Source: Acholoe squamosa
Lineage: Eukaryota; Annelida; Polychaeta; Phyllodocida; Polynoidae
DNA length: 64,000 bases
Reading direction: 5' to 3'
Assembly (NCBI GenBank): GCA_949317995.1
Contig: OX439039.1
Span: forward strand, 19,583,282 to 19,647,281
The translations under genes and the position numbers were made by a program. Positions 1 through 8,562 of this stretch are shown here, piece by piece. Numbering within the stretch: the first letter of the stretch is position 1; every line of letters starts with the position of its first letter. The notes beneath the pieces are model-generated. The model did not search any database. It was not told the DNA's origin and saw only the letters and a list, made by a program, of their open reading frames with translations.

Positions 1-1
1 T

Positions 2-166
2 AGCTTCACTTCAGATCCTGATTGGAATGACAGTAAAGTAAAACAATACTTTTTAAAGAAAAAACAAAATAATCGAAGCAAAAAGAAATCCTTGTTTTGT
101 AACAAACAAATTTGTTCTACAAAAAATAATTTTCTAAGAACAACACAAAAAAGAAAAAAAGATTAA
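2..166 (+). CDS. C-terminal end of an unrecognised viral-type protein (partial)
   Basis: An open frame runs in from the left edge and stops at 164-166, giving about 54 codons. The visible tail is very rich in Lys, Asn and Gln, with runs such as KKKQNNRSKKKS and QKRKKD, as in a nucleic-acid-binding or nuclear-targeted tail. Base composition and strand match the genes that follow. The start lies outside the window, so no function can be given. Confidence 0.4.
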   Translation, partial: SFTSDPDWNDSKVKQYFLKKKQNNRSKKKSLFCNKQICSTKNNFLRTTQKRKKD

Positions 167-253
167 TGTATTATTTCTTTTTCATCTTGTCTTGGAAATT
201 ATTTGCCGATTTATTGGAACTGATCATCATAAAAAGATATTTTTTTTAAAAAA

Positions 254-730
254 ATGAGCGAACATAAAACAAAAGAAGGAAGCATGAAAAGTTTAAGCAA
301 AATAAATAATTTGATTTCAAACGGGAAAGTAGGAGCAGGAGGAATAGTTTTTACTCTTATTTTAAGCATCGTAGTCATTATCTTAGAAACGCGTAAACAA
401 TCTATCTCCCCTTCTTTACAGAAAGGAGATGAAATATTTTTGTCTTGTACAGAAAGCGGAAATATTTATCATAACAATGAAAAAACTCAAACTTTCCTGT
501 CTTGTTTTGTAACTAATGTAAATCACAGAAAAACATGGACATATCCTGTCATAGGATCTTCTGTTTCTAACCATGACTTAAAATCTACTCAAATAAATGA
601 AAACCGAGATATTGATAACATAATGTACGAAAAAAATAATCAATTACTAACTACTATTGCAAATCAAGAACATTTGCCCGACTCAAATGTATTCACTGAA
701 GAAACAAAAGATCCTGAGATACTCAAATAA
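254..730 (+). CDS. Hypothetical single-pass membrane protein, viral island
   Basis: This encodes 158 residues if translation starts at the first ATG; a second ATG at codon 11 is possible. One hydrophobic segment (about residues 29-46, around VFTLILSIVVIILE) is followed by a basic residue pair, giving a type II or signal-anchor layout. The rest, about 110 residues, is polar, Asn/Thr/Ser-rich and contains two Cys. It would be lumenal or external if the N-terminus is cytoplasmic. An A/T-rich leader precedes the start. No family was recognised. The intact frame and shared composition with its neighbours support it as a real gene of the island. Confidence 0.5.
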   Translation: MSEHKTKEGSMKSLSKINNLISNGKVGAGGIVFTLILSIVVIILETRKQSISPSLQKGDEIFLSCTESGNIYHNNEKTQTFLSCFVTNVNHRKTWTYPVIGSSVSNHDLKSTQINENRDIDNIMYEKNNQLLTTIANQEHLPDSNVFTEETKDPEILK

Positions 731-771
731 TTATAAGAATGAACATCTTTCTCGTGTGAGACCTAAAAAAA

Positions 772-780
772 ATATATAAA
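772..780 (+). promoter_or_regulatory. TATA-like box ahead of the coiled-coil gene
   Basis: The sequence atatataaa lies about 27 bases before the ATG at 807, in the short gap after the stop of the previous gene. This position suits a viral promoter with a very short leader. In such A/T-rich DNA the match may be partly chance. Confidence 0.3.
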
Positions 781-806
781 TTAAGATTATTTCTCAAGTC
801 TTAATC

Positions 807-1256
807 ATGGATACAAAAGGGAACAATATGATTTTTGAAGTAAAGCGCAATGAAATACTTGAAAAAATATGCTTACATCAAGGCACTTATATATCTCTGT
901 TAGAAGAAGAAAGACGTGAACACATTAATATCATAAAAGAGGAAGAAAAAAATAATCTCCATCTTACTTTACAATTAAGAGAAGCACGAAATGAAAATAT
1001 GAATTTAATGGCTCACAGGAAGGCATACAACTTAGCTAAAGCAGAGAGAATATATAACATCAGGAGAGGTTCTTATCTGTATGGTCGTACAGTAGCCGAC
1101 GGTGATGACTCAGAAGAAGGCAGTAAAATTGTAGCAGACGGTGAAACTTGTGATGTGCCAGATTCTATGCCTTCTGATGTTTTAATGGAGACTTATAGGA
1201 ATAAGCCAAACGAAGCTTTTCATTTAAATTCAGAAAAAAAACATGAAAGTGATTAA
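807..1256 (+). CDS. Hypothetical coiled-coil protein, viral island
   Basis: This encodes 149 residues. Residues about 10-75 are highly charged and heptad-like (EEERREHINIIKEEEK and onward), predicting a long coiled coil. The C-terminal half is acidic (GDDSEEGS) and low in hydrophobic residues, so probably disordered. There is no signal peptide or membrane segment. It is followed by AATAAA at 1259-1264. No homologous family was recognised. With the next gene, which also has a coiled coil, it could form a structural or scaffold pair, but that is only inference from shape and adjacency. Confidence 0.45.
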   Translation: MDTKGNNMIFEVKRNEILEKICLHQGTYISLLEEERREHINIIKEEEKNNLHLTLQLREARNENMNLMAHRKAYNLAKAERIYNIRRGSYLYGRTVADGDDSEEGSKIVADGETCDVPDSMPSDVLMETYRNKPNEAFHLNSEKKHESD

Positions 1257-1326
1257 GAAATAAAAACATAGATGAGATAAGTGAACAAACAGACTTTATG
1301 TGAACACTGATCTGCGTCAAAGTAAC

Positions 1327-1575
1327 ATGAACAGTTATTCTGATTGGAAGCCTTCGCTAGAAGACGGGGTGTGTCCTGATTGCATACATAAGATAGAAAC
1401 CCTTGAAGAAACAAGAAAAAGGCAACAAAACCAATTTCGCATTCTTAGAGCAGAGAGAAAAAAGAATCAAGAAATAATAAAATCTTTAGGAAACAAAAAT
1501 AATATTCTTGTGCAACGAATCACAGAAAAACAAGAGAAACTTTTGTCTGGCTTCATGAGCAGAACACTACGCTGA
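1327..1575 (+). CDS. Small CxxC plus coiled-coil protein, viral island
   Basis: The frame is open from a GTG at 1300, but the first ATG is at 1327, giving 82 residues; I prefer the ATG. An N-terminal VCPDC motif (a CxxC that could bind zinc or form a disulphide) is followed by about 55 residues of charged heptads (ETLEETRKRQQNQFRILRAE and onward). The stop codon is one base before the ATG of the next gene, so the two are probably read from one transcript or arose as a tight viral array. Function unknown. Confidence 0.4.
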   Translation: MNSYSDWKPSLEDGVCPDCIHKIETLEETRKRQQNQFRILRAERKKNQEIIKSLGNKNNILVQRITEKQEKLLSGFMSRTLR

Positions 1576-1576
1576 T

Positions 1577-2224
1577 ATGGGAAAGTACACTTTTAAAATA
1601 AAAAAACTGTTGAAACACACAAACTGGGAAGACGATATAGCCATTAAATACATAAAATCTAAAAAAGAAAAAATAACTTGCAACAATTCTTTCTTGAAAC
1701 TTCTCTTGCAACATTTCGAACAGGTTTTAAGGCATAGACAAATGATATGTTTCACTTTTTACCTTTTAGAAAACGTATTTGACAAAAAAGATAAAATGTG
1801 TTTAACAGAACGAATAATGGTGCATGACTTATCTAAGTTTTCAATGAAAGAAGCCATAGGTTACACCTTTAAGTTCCATACTAAAAATGGACCAAAAAAT
1901 TCTCAAGAAAAAACAACTTGGGAAAATGCTTTATTTCATCACTATGAAAACAATGATCATCATCCTCAATATTACAGAGAAGGAAATATGAGAAAATATG
2001 CTTTAATTGAAAGTGTGATAGACATGTTAGCTTGTCATGTAGAACGAGATCTGAAGCCAGAAGAAATAAATGTTCATGGTATTTTAGACGGAGATCTTTC
2101 TATCACCAATTTTTTGGACATAAATCCAATATACTTAGAAAGATATACTGAAGAAGATAAAGAAAAAGTGAAAGAATATCTGTCTTCGTGGAAAGATATT
2201 TTGTCTTGCAACTTATCTAAATAA
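1577..2224 (+). CDS. DUF5662-family protein, viral island
   Basis: This encodes 215 residues. The central part carries the signature of the DUF5662 family: HDLSKFS near residue 82, a following aromatic stretch, then a Trp-anchored segment and HHYENNDHHPQYY at about residues 117-129. The paired His/Asp clusters suggest a metal-binding, HD-phosphohydrolase-like fold, but the biochemical role of this family is not established. Members are known from large DNA viruses, phages and bacteria, and the gene is unexpected in an animal chromosome. The N-terminal 75 residues look like a lineage-specific helical extension. The gene starts one base after the preceding stop and has a clean open frame. Confidence 0.65.
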   Translation: MGKYTFKIKKLLKHTNWEDDIAIKYIKSKKEKITCNNSFLKLLLQHFEQVLRHRQMICFTFYLLENVFDKKDKMCLTERIMVHDLSKFSMKEAIGYTFKFHTKNGPKNSQEKTTWENALFHHYENNDHHPQYYREGNMRKYALIESVIDMLACHVERDLKPEEINVHGILDGDLSITNFLDINPIYLERYTEEDKEKVKEYLSSWKDILSCNLSK

Positions 2225-2229
2225 AAAAA

Positions 2230-2406
2230 ATGATTAAAATGAAAAATATAGGTAGTCTTAAAATATATGAAATTTTTTTGTTATTGTTTCTTTTCTTTTG
2301 TGCTACATATGGATTCATAAGCGTTATATACTATTTCATACATGGATTAATAACTGCTATAATTTTTTATCCTGTTTTCTTTTCTTCTATGTCTATTTAT
2401 GCTTAA
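2230..2406 (+). CDS. 58-residue two-helix membrane protein, viral island
   Basis: A short open frame begins at ATG 2230, five bases after the preceding stop, and ends with TAA at 2404-2406. It encodes 58 residues. A short basic N-terminus (MIKMKN) is followed by two hydrophobic segments, about residues 14-33 and 38-55, rich in Phe, Leu, Ile and Tyr. A two-helix hairpin in a membrane is likely. The tight spacing and matching composition support a real small gene. No family recognised. Confidence 0.4.
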   Translation: MIKMKNIGSLKIYEIFLLLFLFFCATYGFISVIYYFIHGLITAIIFYPVFFSSMSIYA

Positions 2407-2671
2407 CATAAATTTACCCGATATACCTGTTTTGTAACAGTCTGGAACTTAATTTTACTTCCTTGAGATAAGATATAATCCTCATGTTACGAGCATCTAA
2501 AGTTCTTCATAAGTACATATGTTGAGGAAGTACATGTGTTATTTAAATCATTGGTATATGTATTTTTGATTTATTTCTTTTCCTACTTTTGATTGTCACT
2601 CTAATCCTTTGAAGGTAAAAAATGCCTTTACCTACTTATTACTTTCAAGATGATTTAGGATATTCAGATAT
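2407..2671 (+). other. Gap with the 5' stub of the interrupted death-fold gene
   Basis: About 215 bases of A/T-rich sequence without a gene are followed by an ATG at 2622 that opens a short frame. That frame runs into the left end of the transposon at 2672. Its position and strand fit the 5' stub of the death-fold gene that resumes at 4213. Confidence 0.45.
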
Positions 2672-4212
2672 CCCAGGTAACAAAGAACGTTAATCCAACG
2701 TGGATAAACGTTTTTTATTGGTCAATCTTCTTAACGTCATGTGAAAAACGTTGAAATGACGTTTAATTTACCTCATCCTAATAACCTCAAATGGAAAATG
2801 TTCATTTGACATTGAATAGACGTTCATGAAAATGAGGTTTTTCTGCTCAACATTGAATTAACGTTCAGGAAAAAAACGTCATTTTACATAACATTAATTC
2901 AACGTTCAGTGAATAACTGATGTAAACTAAAATATACATAGATATCATATATTTTGGCTGATAATCCAAAAGGAGGTATACCTAAAGATAAAAATGGTTT
3001 TCAAACATGAGGAGAGTGAAGAATAACCTTGATATATGACATCACCATTTGAAATCTGTATAAGATCTATTGAATGTGCTATTCTGTCATAGTGTTTGCT
3101 GCCCCTATTAATGAAATACTTGACTTATCTTAATCAATATCCTTTTCTATCTAATTTTCTGTTGTAACTCAAACAATTGGTAAGCAGGCACCCTTGGAAC
3201 AACAAATCATCCAAATATATACATCATTTCATATGATAATTACCATTTTCATTTGTCTATGGGGATTAACACTGTTTTGAGATCATGGACATTTTATGAA
3301 GAATCAAGACACAATTATGTCATGGTTGTTAAAAATTTGCAAAGAATCAGTGTTAGAGCACCCCATGGTATACCCCTATGTAATAGATATTCTGTATATT
3401 TGCAGTAAACAAGAGAAATAATAATAGTACTGGTCGATAATAGGGAATATTTGCACCATGTGCTGTTGAGAGAAAAACGTTAAAAAAACGTTTATTTAAC
3501 GTTTTTCCTGGTTTCAGTATATCTCACCAGGTGGCCTCAGAACCAAACACTGTAGTATGATTGTCATTCCATATCATATTCAAGTAAACATATCAAAATA
3601 ATAACAATATGATTTAGATTATATTAACCATGACTTCAGAATTCAATTATGGAATCTGTTCCAACTTATGACACATAAAAAAATTTATACCATATCCACC
3701 TAGAGATATCATATTTGGCCACACACCTTATGGTTAGAGATCAGAGAGAGACATAACCCCCTATCCCATGTGTACTTCTATGTATACAACATGAAATGAT
3801 GGACTGCCCTGATGATTATACCCAATGGCAAGCTTATGGGTATGTGCACAGGAATATATGAAGTGATGATTCTGAATTGAATAAAAAGTATTACAATAAC
3901 AGAGAAATTAATGACACATTATTTCAACGTTATTTTGAGGTTAAATCAACACTAAATCAATAGTAAATCAACGTTCATTAGGTAGATAATAACATCAAAA
4001 ATAGGTTGTTCTTTTGTTAAGCCAATTAACGTTGTTCTATGAACGTCAAAACAACGTCAAATGAACCATCAAATGAACGTTGTTTTGAGCATCAAATCAA
4101 CGTTTATTTGAGTCCACGATTTTTACTGCAATTTAACGTTGTTTCCCAACGTTTATTTAACCCATTATCAACATTAAAACAACGTTAAATTGACGTTGAA
4201 TTGTTACCTGGG
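2672..4212. mobile_element. Non-autonomous DNA transposon (TIR CCCAGGTAAC) inserted in a viral gene
   Basis: The ends are inverted copies of CCCAGGTAACA and are flanked on both sides by AT (2670-2671 and 4213-4214), a probable 2-bp target duplication. The 1,541 bp carry no open frame. Both ends are packed with AACGTT and AACGTCA motifs (2690-2910, 3477-3505, 3920-4200), which look like subterminal transposase-binding repeats. A 2-bp AT duplication is known for the ISL2EU branch of PIF/Harbinger, which makes that branch a candidate. The element separates the death-fold gene of the viral island into two parts and is therefore younger than the viral insertion, or came with it. Confidence 0.7.
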
Positions 4213-4770
4213 ATCTTTCTTCAAAAAATCTCTGTATCGTTAGCACGTCAATGGATGACCTTAGGAGTATATCTTGACATCCCTCATGCTAAACTTGAAA
4301 GCATGAACAAGACGAAAACTCCAACTGCTATGGGCATAGAGATGCTGAATAAATGGTGGAGAGAAGTTCCTTACTACTTACGAACAGAAGAACTGATGAC
4401 AAGTTTAAAGGAAAACCACAGAATAGACTTGGTGGAATTCACTGAAAATTTCTTCAAAGAAAAAAAACTAGAAGAGTATGACGTGGAATCGACCTCCGTG
4501 CAAATGTATTTCAGCTTATTGAGTGAAAAAATGTCAAGAGACTGGAAGGACATAGCTACATATCTACATATCACGTCTGACGAAAGAAGAACAATATCGT
4601 CCCAGCCCGAACAAGACATAGCTCAATTAACCTTCAATGTCTTAAAAATGTGGCAAAGATCTAAGTACAGTGCTACTCATCAACTGATGAAAGCAGTACA
4701 CGACATGAAAAGAAATGATGTGCTAAACATGATATTCCTTGAATTCGATAAAAGAACAGGAACAAACTGA
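4213..4770 (+). pseudogene. Death-fold protein of the viral island, interrupted by a transposon
   Basis: The main part, after the inserted transposon, encodes about 185 residues with two similar helical repeats. Each contains the death-domain pattern of an N-terminal LA.QW or MSRDWKDIATYL helix, then a segment like TSDERRTISS, then a helix with a Trp (LNKWW, LKMWQR) and a final ENHRIDLVEF or MKRNDVLNMIF helix. Tandem death-fold domains suggest an adaptor that engages host death-domain proteins in apoptosis or innate signalling. That role is known for several viral death-fold proteins but is inference here. The host could also have contributed the gene. It is followed by AATAAA at 4806. One large interruption is visible. 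Confidence 0.55.
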
Positions 4771-4893
4771 AAATGAAAAACTGTCTTTACACATGTGACA
4801 ATCAAAATAAAATCATATAAAAAATTATTTCATTTTGTTTGTTTGGTTATTTACTTACTTGAGAATCATAACAATAGGCATCACATCATGTCA

Positions 4894-4900
4894 TATAAAA
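4894..4900 (+). promoter_or_regulatory. TATA box ahead of the first dUTPase-family gene
   Basis: TATAAAA lies 11 bases before the ATG at 4911, so the leader would be very short or a nearby upstream start is used. It stands in the 140-base gap between the death-fold gene and the dUTPase pair and probably begins a new transcription unit. Confidence 0.35.
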
Positions 4901-4910
4901 CTGAACGAAA

Positions 4911-5390
4911 ATGTCTGTTCTAAAATACAGTAAAATAGCAGGTTCCTTCTCTCCTACTGAAGAGGAAAATAACATAGGGATTCAAATGTACAGTTCATAT
5001 GACCATACTGTTCCTAAAAATACAGCATGTACAATTACAACAGAAGTTAAACTTGCTATCCCTAAAGGTTATTATGGTATAATTTTACCTCTATGCAAAT
5101 CAAGAAAACATAACTTTGTGTTAATCAACCAAAAAATAATAGACGAAGATTACAGAGGGTATATTACCATTGTTTTATTTAACTTCGGAGAAGAAGACCT
5201 AAAAATAAAAAGTGGTGATGCTGTTGCACGACTTGTTTTACAAAAAATTTATCCTATAAAATTAGAAGAACGTTCTAAGCTTGAAAACACTGAAAAAGGT
5301 GAAAAAATCTCTCAATTAGCTTACAGCAAAATATATGAAGAAATTTACAATGAAAATCTTAAATATTACAGCAAAGATCGTCTTAAATGA
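4911..5390 (+). CDS. dUTPase-fold protein 1 (divergent paralogue), viral island
   Basis: This encodes 159 residues with the trimeric dUTPase fold recognisable from the segment IIDEDYRGYITIVLFNFGEE (motif 3 and its following strand) and from the spacing of the preceding strands (VKLAIPKGYYGIILPL). The other dUTPase motifs are only weakly matched, so it may be a non-catalytic partner or regulator. In mammalian herpesviruses the dUTPase is a fused double domain with the active-site motifs shared across one polypeptide; here two separate adjacent genes are seen. It is 62 bases upstream of the canonical dUTPase and probably arose from it by duplication. Confidence 0.6.
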   Translation: MSVLKYSKIAGSFSPTEEENNIGIQMYSSYDHTVPKNTACTITTEVKLAIPKGYYGIILPLCKSRKHNFVLINQKIIDEDYRGYITIVLFNFGEEDLKIKSGDAVARLVLQKIYPIKLEERSKLENTEKGEKISQLAYSKIYEEIYNENLKYYSKDRLK

Positions 5391-5452
5391 ACTAAAACAA
5401 AGAAAACATCTCTGTGAATAGCGTTATATTAAACAACAAAACAACTGAAATA

Positions 5453-6241
5453 ATGTTCAGCAAAATGGCGCGTTGTCAAGATTCTTTCTATATTACTCTT
5501 GTAAAAGACAAACCAAATACACTGTTAGTAACAACATGTAAAAAATCTGCTTTACTGCCTGCCTCACCTATTCTCCAACCTATTATGCATTATGTTAAAG
5601 CATCAACAAAAGCATTGAAGCCAACCAGATCCACAAAAAAATCTGCAGGGTTTGATTTATATAGTGCTTATGATTATATTATTCCTGCTAAAGAAAAAAA
5701 ATTGGTACAAACTGATATAATACTTTGCATACCTGCAGGATGCTATGGTCGCATAGCACCAAAATCAGGACTTGCTCTTAATCATTTCATCGATGTAGGA
5801 GCAGGGGTAATAGATGAAGACTACAGGGGAAAAATTGGTGTTTTGCTGTTTAATTTTGGAAATGAGGTCTTCGAAATAAAACATGGAGATCAAATAGCTC
5901 AAATAATATTAGAAAAAATTCTCATCCCTGAGCTAGAAGAAGTATATACACCTGATAAAACCGAAAGAAATGATCAAGGTTTTGGATCAGGCAAAAAGAT
6001 ATCTGCTTCATTGAAAGAAAAAAACGACTATGAAGAAAGTGATTCTGGAGAAAGTGACTCGTCTGAAGAATCAGATATAGAACAATCTCATTTAGCTGAT
6101 GAAACGTCGTCTGAAGAACAAGAATTTTATTCGGCGGAAGAAGAACCAACCGATGAAAAAGGTTCTCATGAAATCGACCCCTCCGAAAATGAATTAATGT
6201 CTTTAGAGGAATTCTTAAAGTTGATTCTAACAAAGAACTAG
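5453..6241 (+). CDS. dUTPase (deoxyuridine triphosphate nucleotidohydrolase), viral island
   Basis: This hydrolyses dUTP to dUMP and pyrophosphate, keeping uracil out of viral DNA. All five motifs of trimeric dUTPases are visible in order: AGFDLYSAYD, APKSGLA, GVIDEDYRGKIGVLLFN (with the catalytic Asp), HGDQIAQIILEK and the C-terminal Gly-rich arm NDQGFGSGK. The frame is open from a GTG at 5414, but the first ATG is 5453, giving 262 residues. About 45 extra residues precede the domain, and about 75 acidic Ser/Glu-rich residues follow it (ESDSGESDSSEESD), a likely disordered tail. AATAAA at 6417 follows. Family assignment is firm; activity is not shown. Confidence 0.85.
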   Translation: MFSKMARCQDSFYITLVKDKPNTLLVTTCKKSALLPASPILQPIMHYVKASTKALKPTRSTKKSAGFDLYSAYDYIIPAKEKKLVQTDIILCIPAGCYGRIAPKSGLALNHFIDVGAGVIDEDYRGKIGVLLFNFGNEVFEIKHGDQIAQIILEKILIPELEEVYTPDKTERNDQGFGSGKKISASLKEKNDYEESDSGESDSSEESDIEQSHLADETSSEEQEFYSAEEEPTDEKGSHEIDPSENELMSLEEFLKLILTKN

Positions 6242-6500
6242 GTGACGAAAATTTACTATGGTATTGGTTCAATGAATCACATTATTCATGAAGATTCCAA
6301 TTATGTTATTCATTGTTATTGTAACTCATTCTCCGCCTCTCTATTCATAAACGATAAAGGAATAAATTGGATTATCTGTTGGATTGTCTGACTATATGAT
6401 ATGTCTCAAAAAGAACAATAAAGAAAAAATAAAAATATTATGACTTCTCGTTTCACTTGCAATCTACATTTTCTCAAAAATACAGGTCTTTTCTGGATTC

Positions 6501-6648
6501 TAAATATATCTATAAACGACCTCTTTTATAGATAAATTAAATATATCTATAAACGACCTCTTTTATAGATAAATTAAATATATCTATAAACGACCTCTTT
6601 TATAGATAAATTAAATATATCTATAAACGACCTCTTTTATAAATAATC
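6501..6648 (+). repeat. 37-bp tandem repeat, four copies
   Basis: Unit taaatatatctataaacgac followed by 17 more bases. Three copies are essentially identical and the fourth is diverged at its end. Each copy holds the short inverted pair tctata/tatagat. It lies just after the last viral gene and its polyadenylation signal, so it may mark the edge or an origin-like region of the viral element. Confidence 0.75.
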
Positions 6649-8402
6649 TAAAAATAGGAGGTCTTCTCTGGATAATCCAAATATGATGGTCTTTTCTGGA
6701 TAATATTCAGAAAAGACCATCTATTATACTACTGACACTCCTGACTCTAAATATGAGGATATCATATTTAAAACCATAATATCAGATTGCCCTCATTCCA
6801 ATTTCTATAGTTAGGAAGACAACCCTGACTCTAAATATGAGGATATCATATTCAAAATCATAATATCAGATTGCCTTCCATAGTGAGATGTAAGATAACA
6901 GTTTATCTTCCTATTGTGGTCTACAGGCTGTGTAAACCAGTTTCTATTGTTAGGGATAGACACTTCACATCATCATATGCCAGATAATAATTATTATTGG
7001 CTGGGATGAATATGTAAGGTGTCTGAATGTCTATTGCAGATCAGCTGTTCCAGTCTTGAACAACAGTCAGTAACCAGGGTACAGTTCAGGATTAGACAAG
7101 TGTTTGGTCAGGGTGGACTGTGTCAACAATGATGGGTTGGGGGCTCTAACCTAGACCCTCTCACTGAGTCAGTTAGCTGGTGGTGATGGGTGGGTGGGTG
7201 GGTGGGGGGCTGTGAGGTAACTTCCTCCAGGTCCTCCCACCACACATGTACACACCACAGTTGGCCTATACTTATTCTTCTCTAGTCAACAAGTGGCAGT
7301 CTTGAATTATAGGTTTAGTCTTCTATGAGAAGGGGATGTTGGAGTGTGGGTCTGAATATATTCCACAAAATCAGCAATATAGATTATCCAAATGTCAGTG
7401 TTCATTAACAATTGTCCATTCTTCCTGTTATGCCAGATATTGATTGATATTAGCCTGGTTAATGTCCCATTTTGGGGTTGAGGTGGTTGAATTTGGGGTA
7501 GAATTTTCTCCTATTGCAGAACTCTTTGTCTGTCAAAATTCCAAAATGGTTTTACATTGGCAGAATAAGTAATTAATGTCTTTTTCCAATTTAGGGTAGG
7601 CTTATAAACATACACATATAATCATGAATTCTAAAGTATAGCTAGCAGAAAGTTTGAAGGTGTCCTAAAGTTCTGTGAGTGCTATTTGATAGGCAGGATG
7701 CTAGTGGTTGTGGTGGTCACACATGGAGTGACCACAGCACCACTCAGGCAGGGATGCAGGAGTGAATGTATGGGATAGGAGGCTATGCACCCTGGAGGCT
7801 TTACTCAGTCCCACATGGCCATGCTCCAGTAGGCTACATGTGGTAGGTGATGCATAGGCCTTACTCACCCTATAGTTGGAGGCACATTTATATGATGTGA
7901 ATGGTTGTAATCCAGGTTTCCAATGGATAATGTACATTCTCCTTGTGGGGCTATCCTGAGATAAGGACAGACCCTGCCCTGACTCCTCCTGGGTTGAGTA
8001 ATAGAGAGATGGGCATGGTGATGGCTGGTAGAGGCTATCTACCAGTACCATGATGATGGGAGGTCTTTCCTCCTTCATGATTTAGCACATAAACTATATG
8101 TACTCTTTACAGCCACATGGGTAAGTACTCCTGGCGCCAATATGATAAGTTTCAACTGGTACCATAATCTCAGAGACTCACCTTGGGCTGTAGATATGAG
8201 GAGAACCAAGGAAGCACATGTTCACTGTACTAGGTCCTAGGTTCCACTGCCCTGTCCTTTGTCCACATGGCTGCAGGGGTCACACTTTGGGGGTGCAGGG
8301 GAGGACCCTGGAGGCACCCTGAAGGGGTTGGCCCCAGTGTCCAGTCTCCAGGAGGGGCCTGTCACCCCACAGGCGACTCCTGCACCCCCTACACGTATCA
8401 CA
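6649..8402. other. Spacer between viral island and Polinton
   Basis: No gene was found. A near-perfect palindrome around gatggtcttttctgg/ccagaaaagaccatc-type arms lies at about 6684-6720. A direct repeat beginning ctgactctaaatatgagg occurs at about 6739 and 6822. A GGGT run lies at 7180-7206. From about 6900 the base composition rises towards host-like values and all frames are closed at short intervals. Short overlapping open frames at 8237-8546 are chance reading of G/C-rich sequence. Confidence 0.5.
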
Positions 8403-8562
8403 ATATTACTCAATGGGGATGCAGCCAATCAGAGGCCTCCATTTGGTCACGTGACCCGTTGCCATGGTAACGTGACATACTTAGGGGATTATAGATTACC
8501 TCTAAGCCAATCAGAGGCCAGCATTCTGGTAACCATGGTAACGTGACCTACTTAGGGGATAT
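8403..8562. repeat. Left terminal inverted repeat of the Polinton
   Basis: It matches the right end in inverted orientation through gcagccaatcagaggcctcc, the ggtcacgtgac segment and ccatggtaacgtgac. Internally the repeat is itself doubled: CCAATCAGAGGCC followed by GGTAACGTGAC and TACTTAGGGGAT occurs twice. It holds two CCAAT boxes and a CACGTG E-box, so the end may also act as a promoter. Confidence 0.7.

Larger units (their letters stand above)
1..6720 (+). mobile_element. Fossil gene island of a large dsDNA virus-like element
   Basis: All genes here lie on the plus strand, have no visible introns, are strongly A-rich and are separated by a few to a few hundred bases. Several have a TATA-like box close upstream (772-780, 4894-4900) and AATAAA signals downstream (1259, 4806, 6417). 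The gene set (two dUTPase-family genes, a DUF5662-type protein, coiled-coil and small membrane proteins, a death-fold protein) is that of a large DNA virus, not of an animal locus. The left end is outside the window. The right end is placed near the 37-bp repeats and palindrome at 6501-6720. Most reading frames look open, with one large interruption by a transposon (2672-4212), so the insertion is probably not ancient. Family is unresolved. A malacoherpesvirus-like origin is one candidate because adjacent dUTPase domains recall herpesviruses and such viruses are known from lancelets and molluscs. Confidence 0.6.

Noticed and set aside
6501-6648. CRISPR-like array
   Set aside because: The 37-bp units are directly adjacent with no spacers, in a eukaryotic or viral context.
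1-6720. Bacterial contamination as the source of the A-rich genes
   Set aside because: TATA boxes and AATAAA signals instead of ribosome-binding sites, a death-fold gene, and a host-type transposon insertion argue for a eukaryotic virus.
8237-8546. Three overlapping short open frames near the Polinton left end
   Set aside because: G/C-rich chance frames on both strands overlapping the terminal repeat, with no motif.
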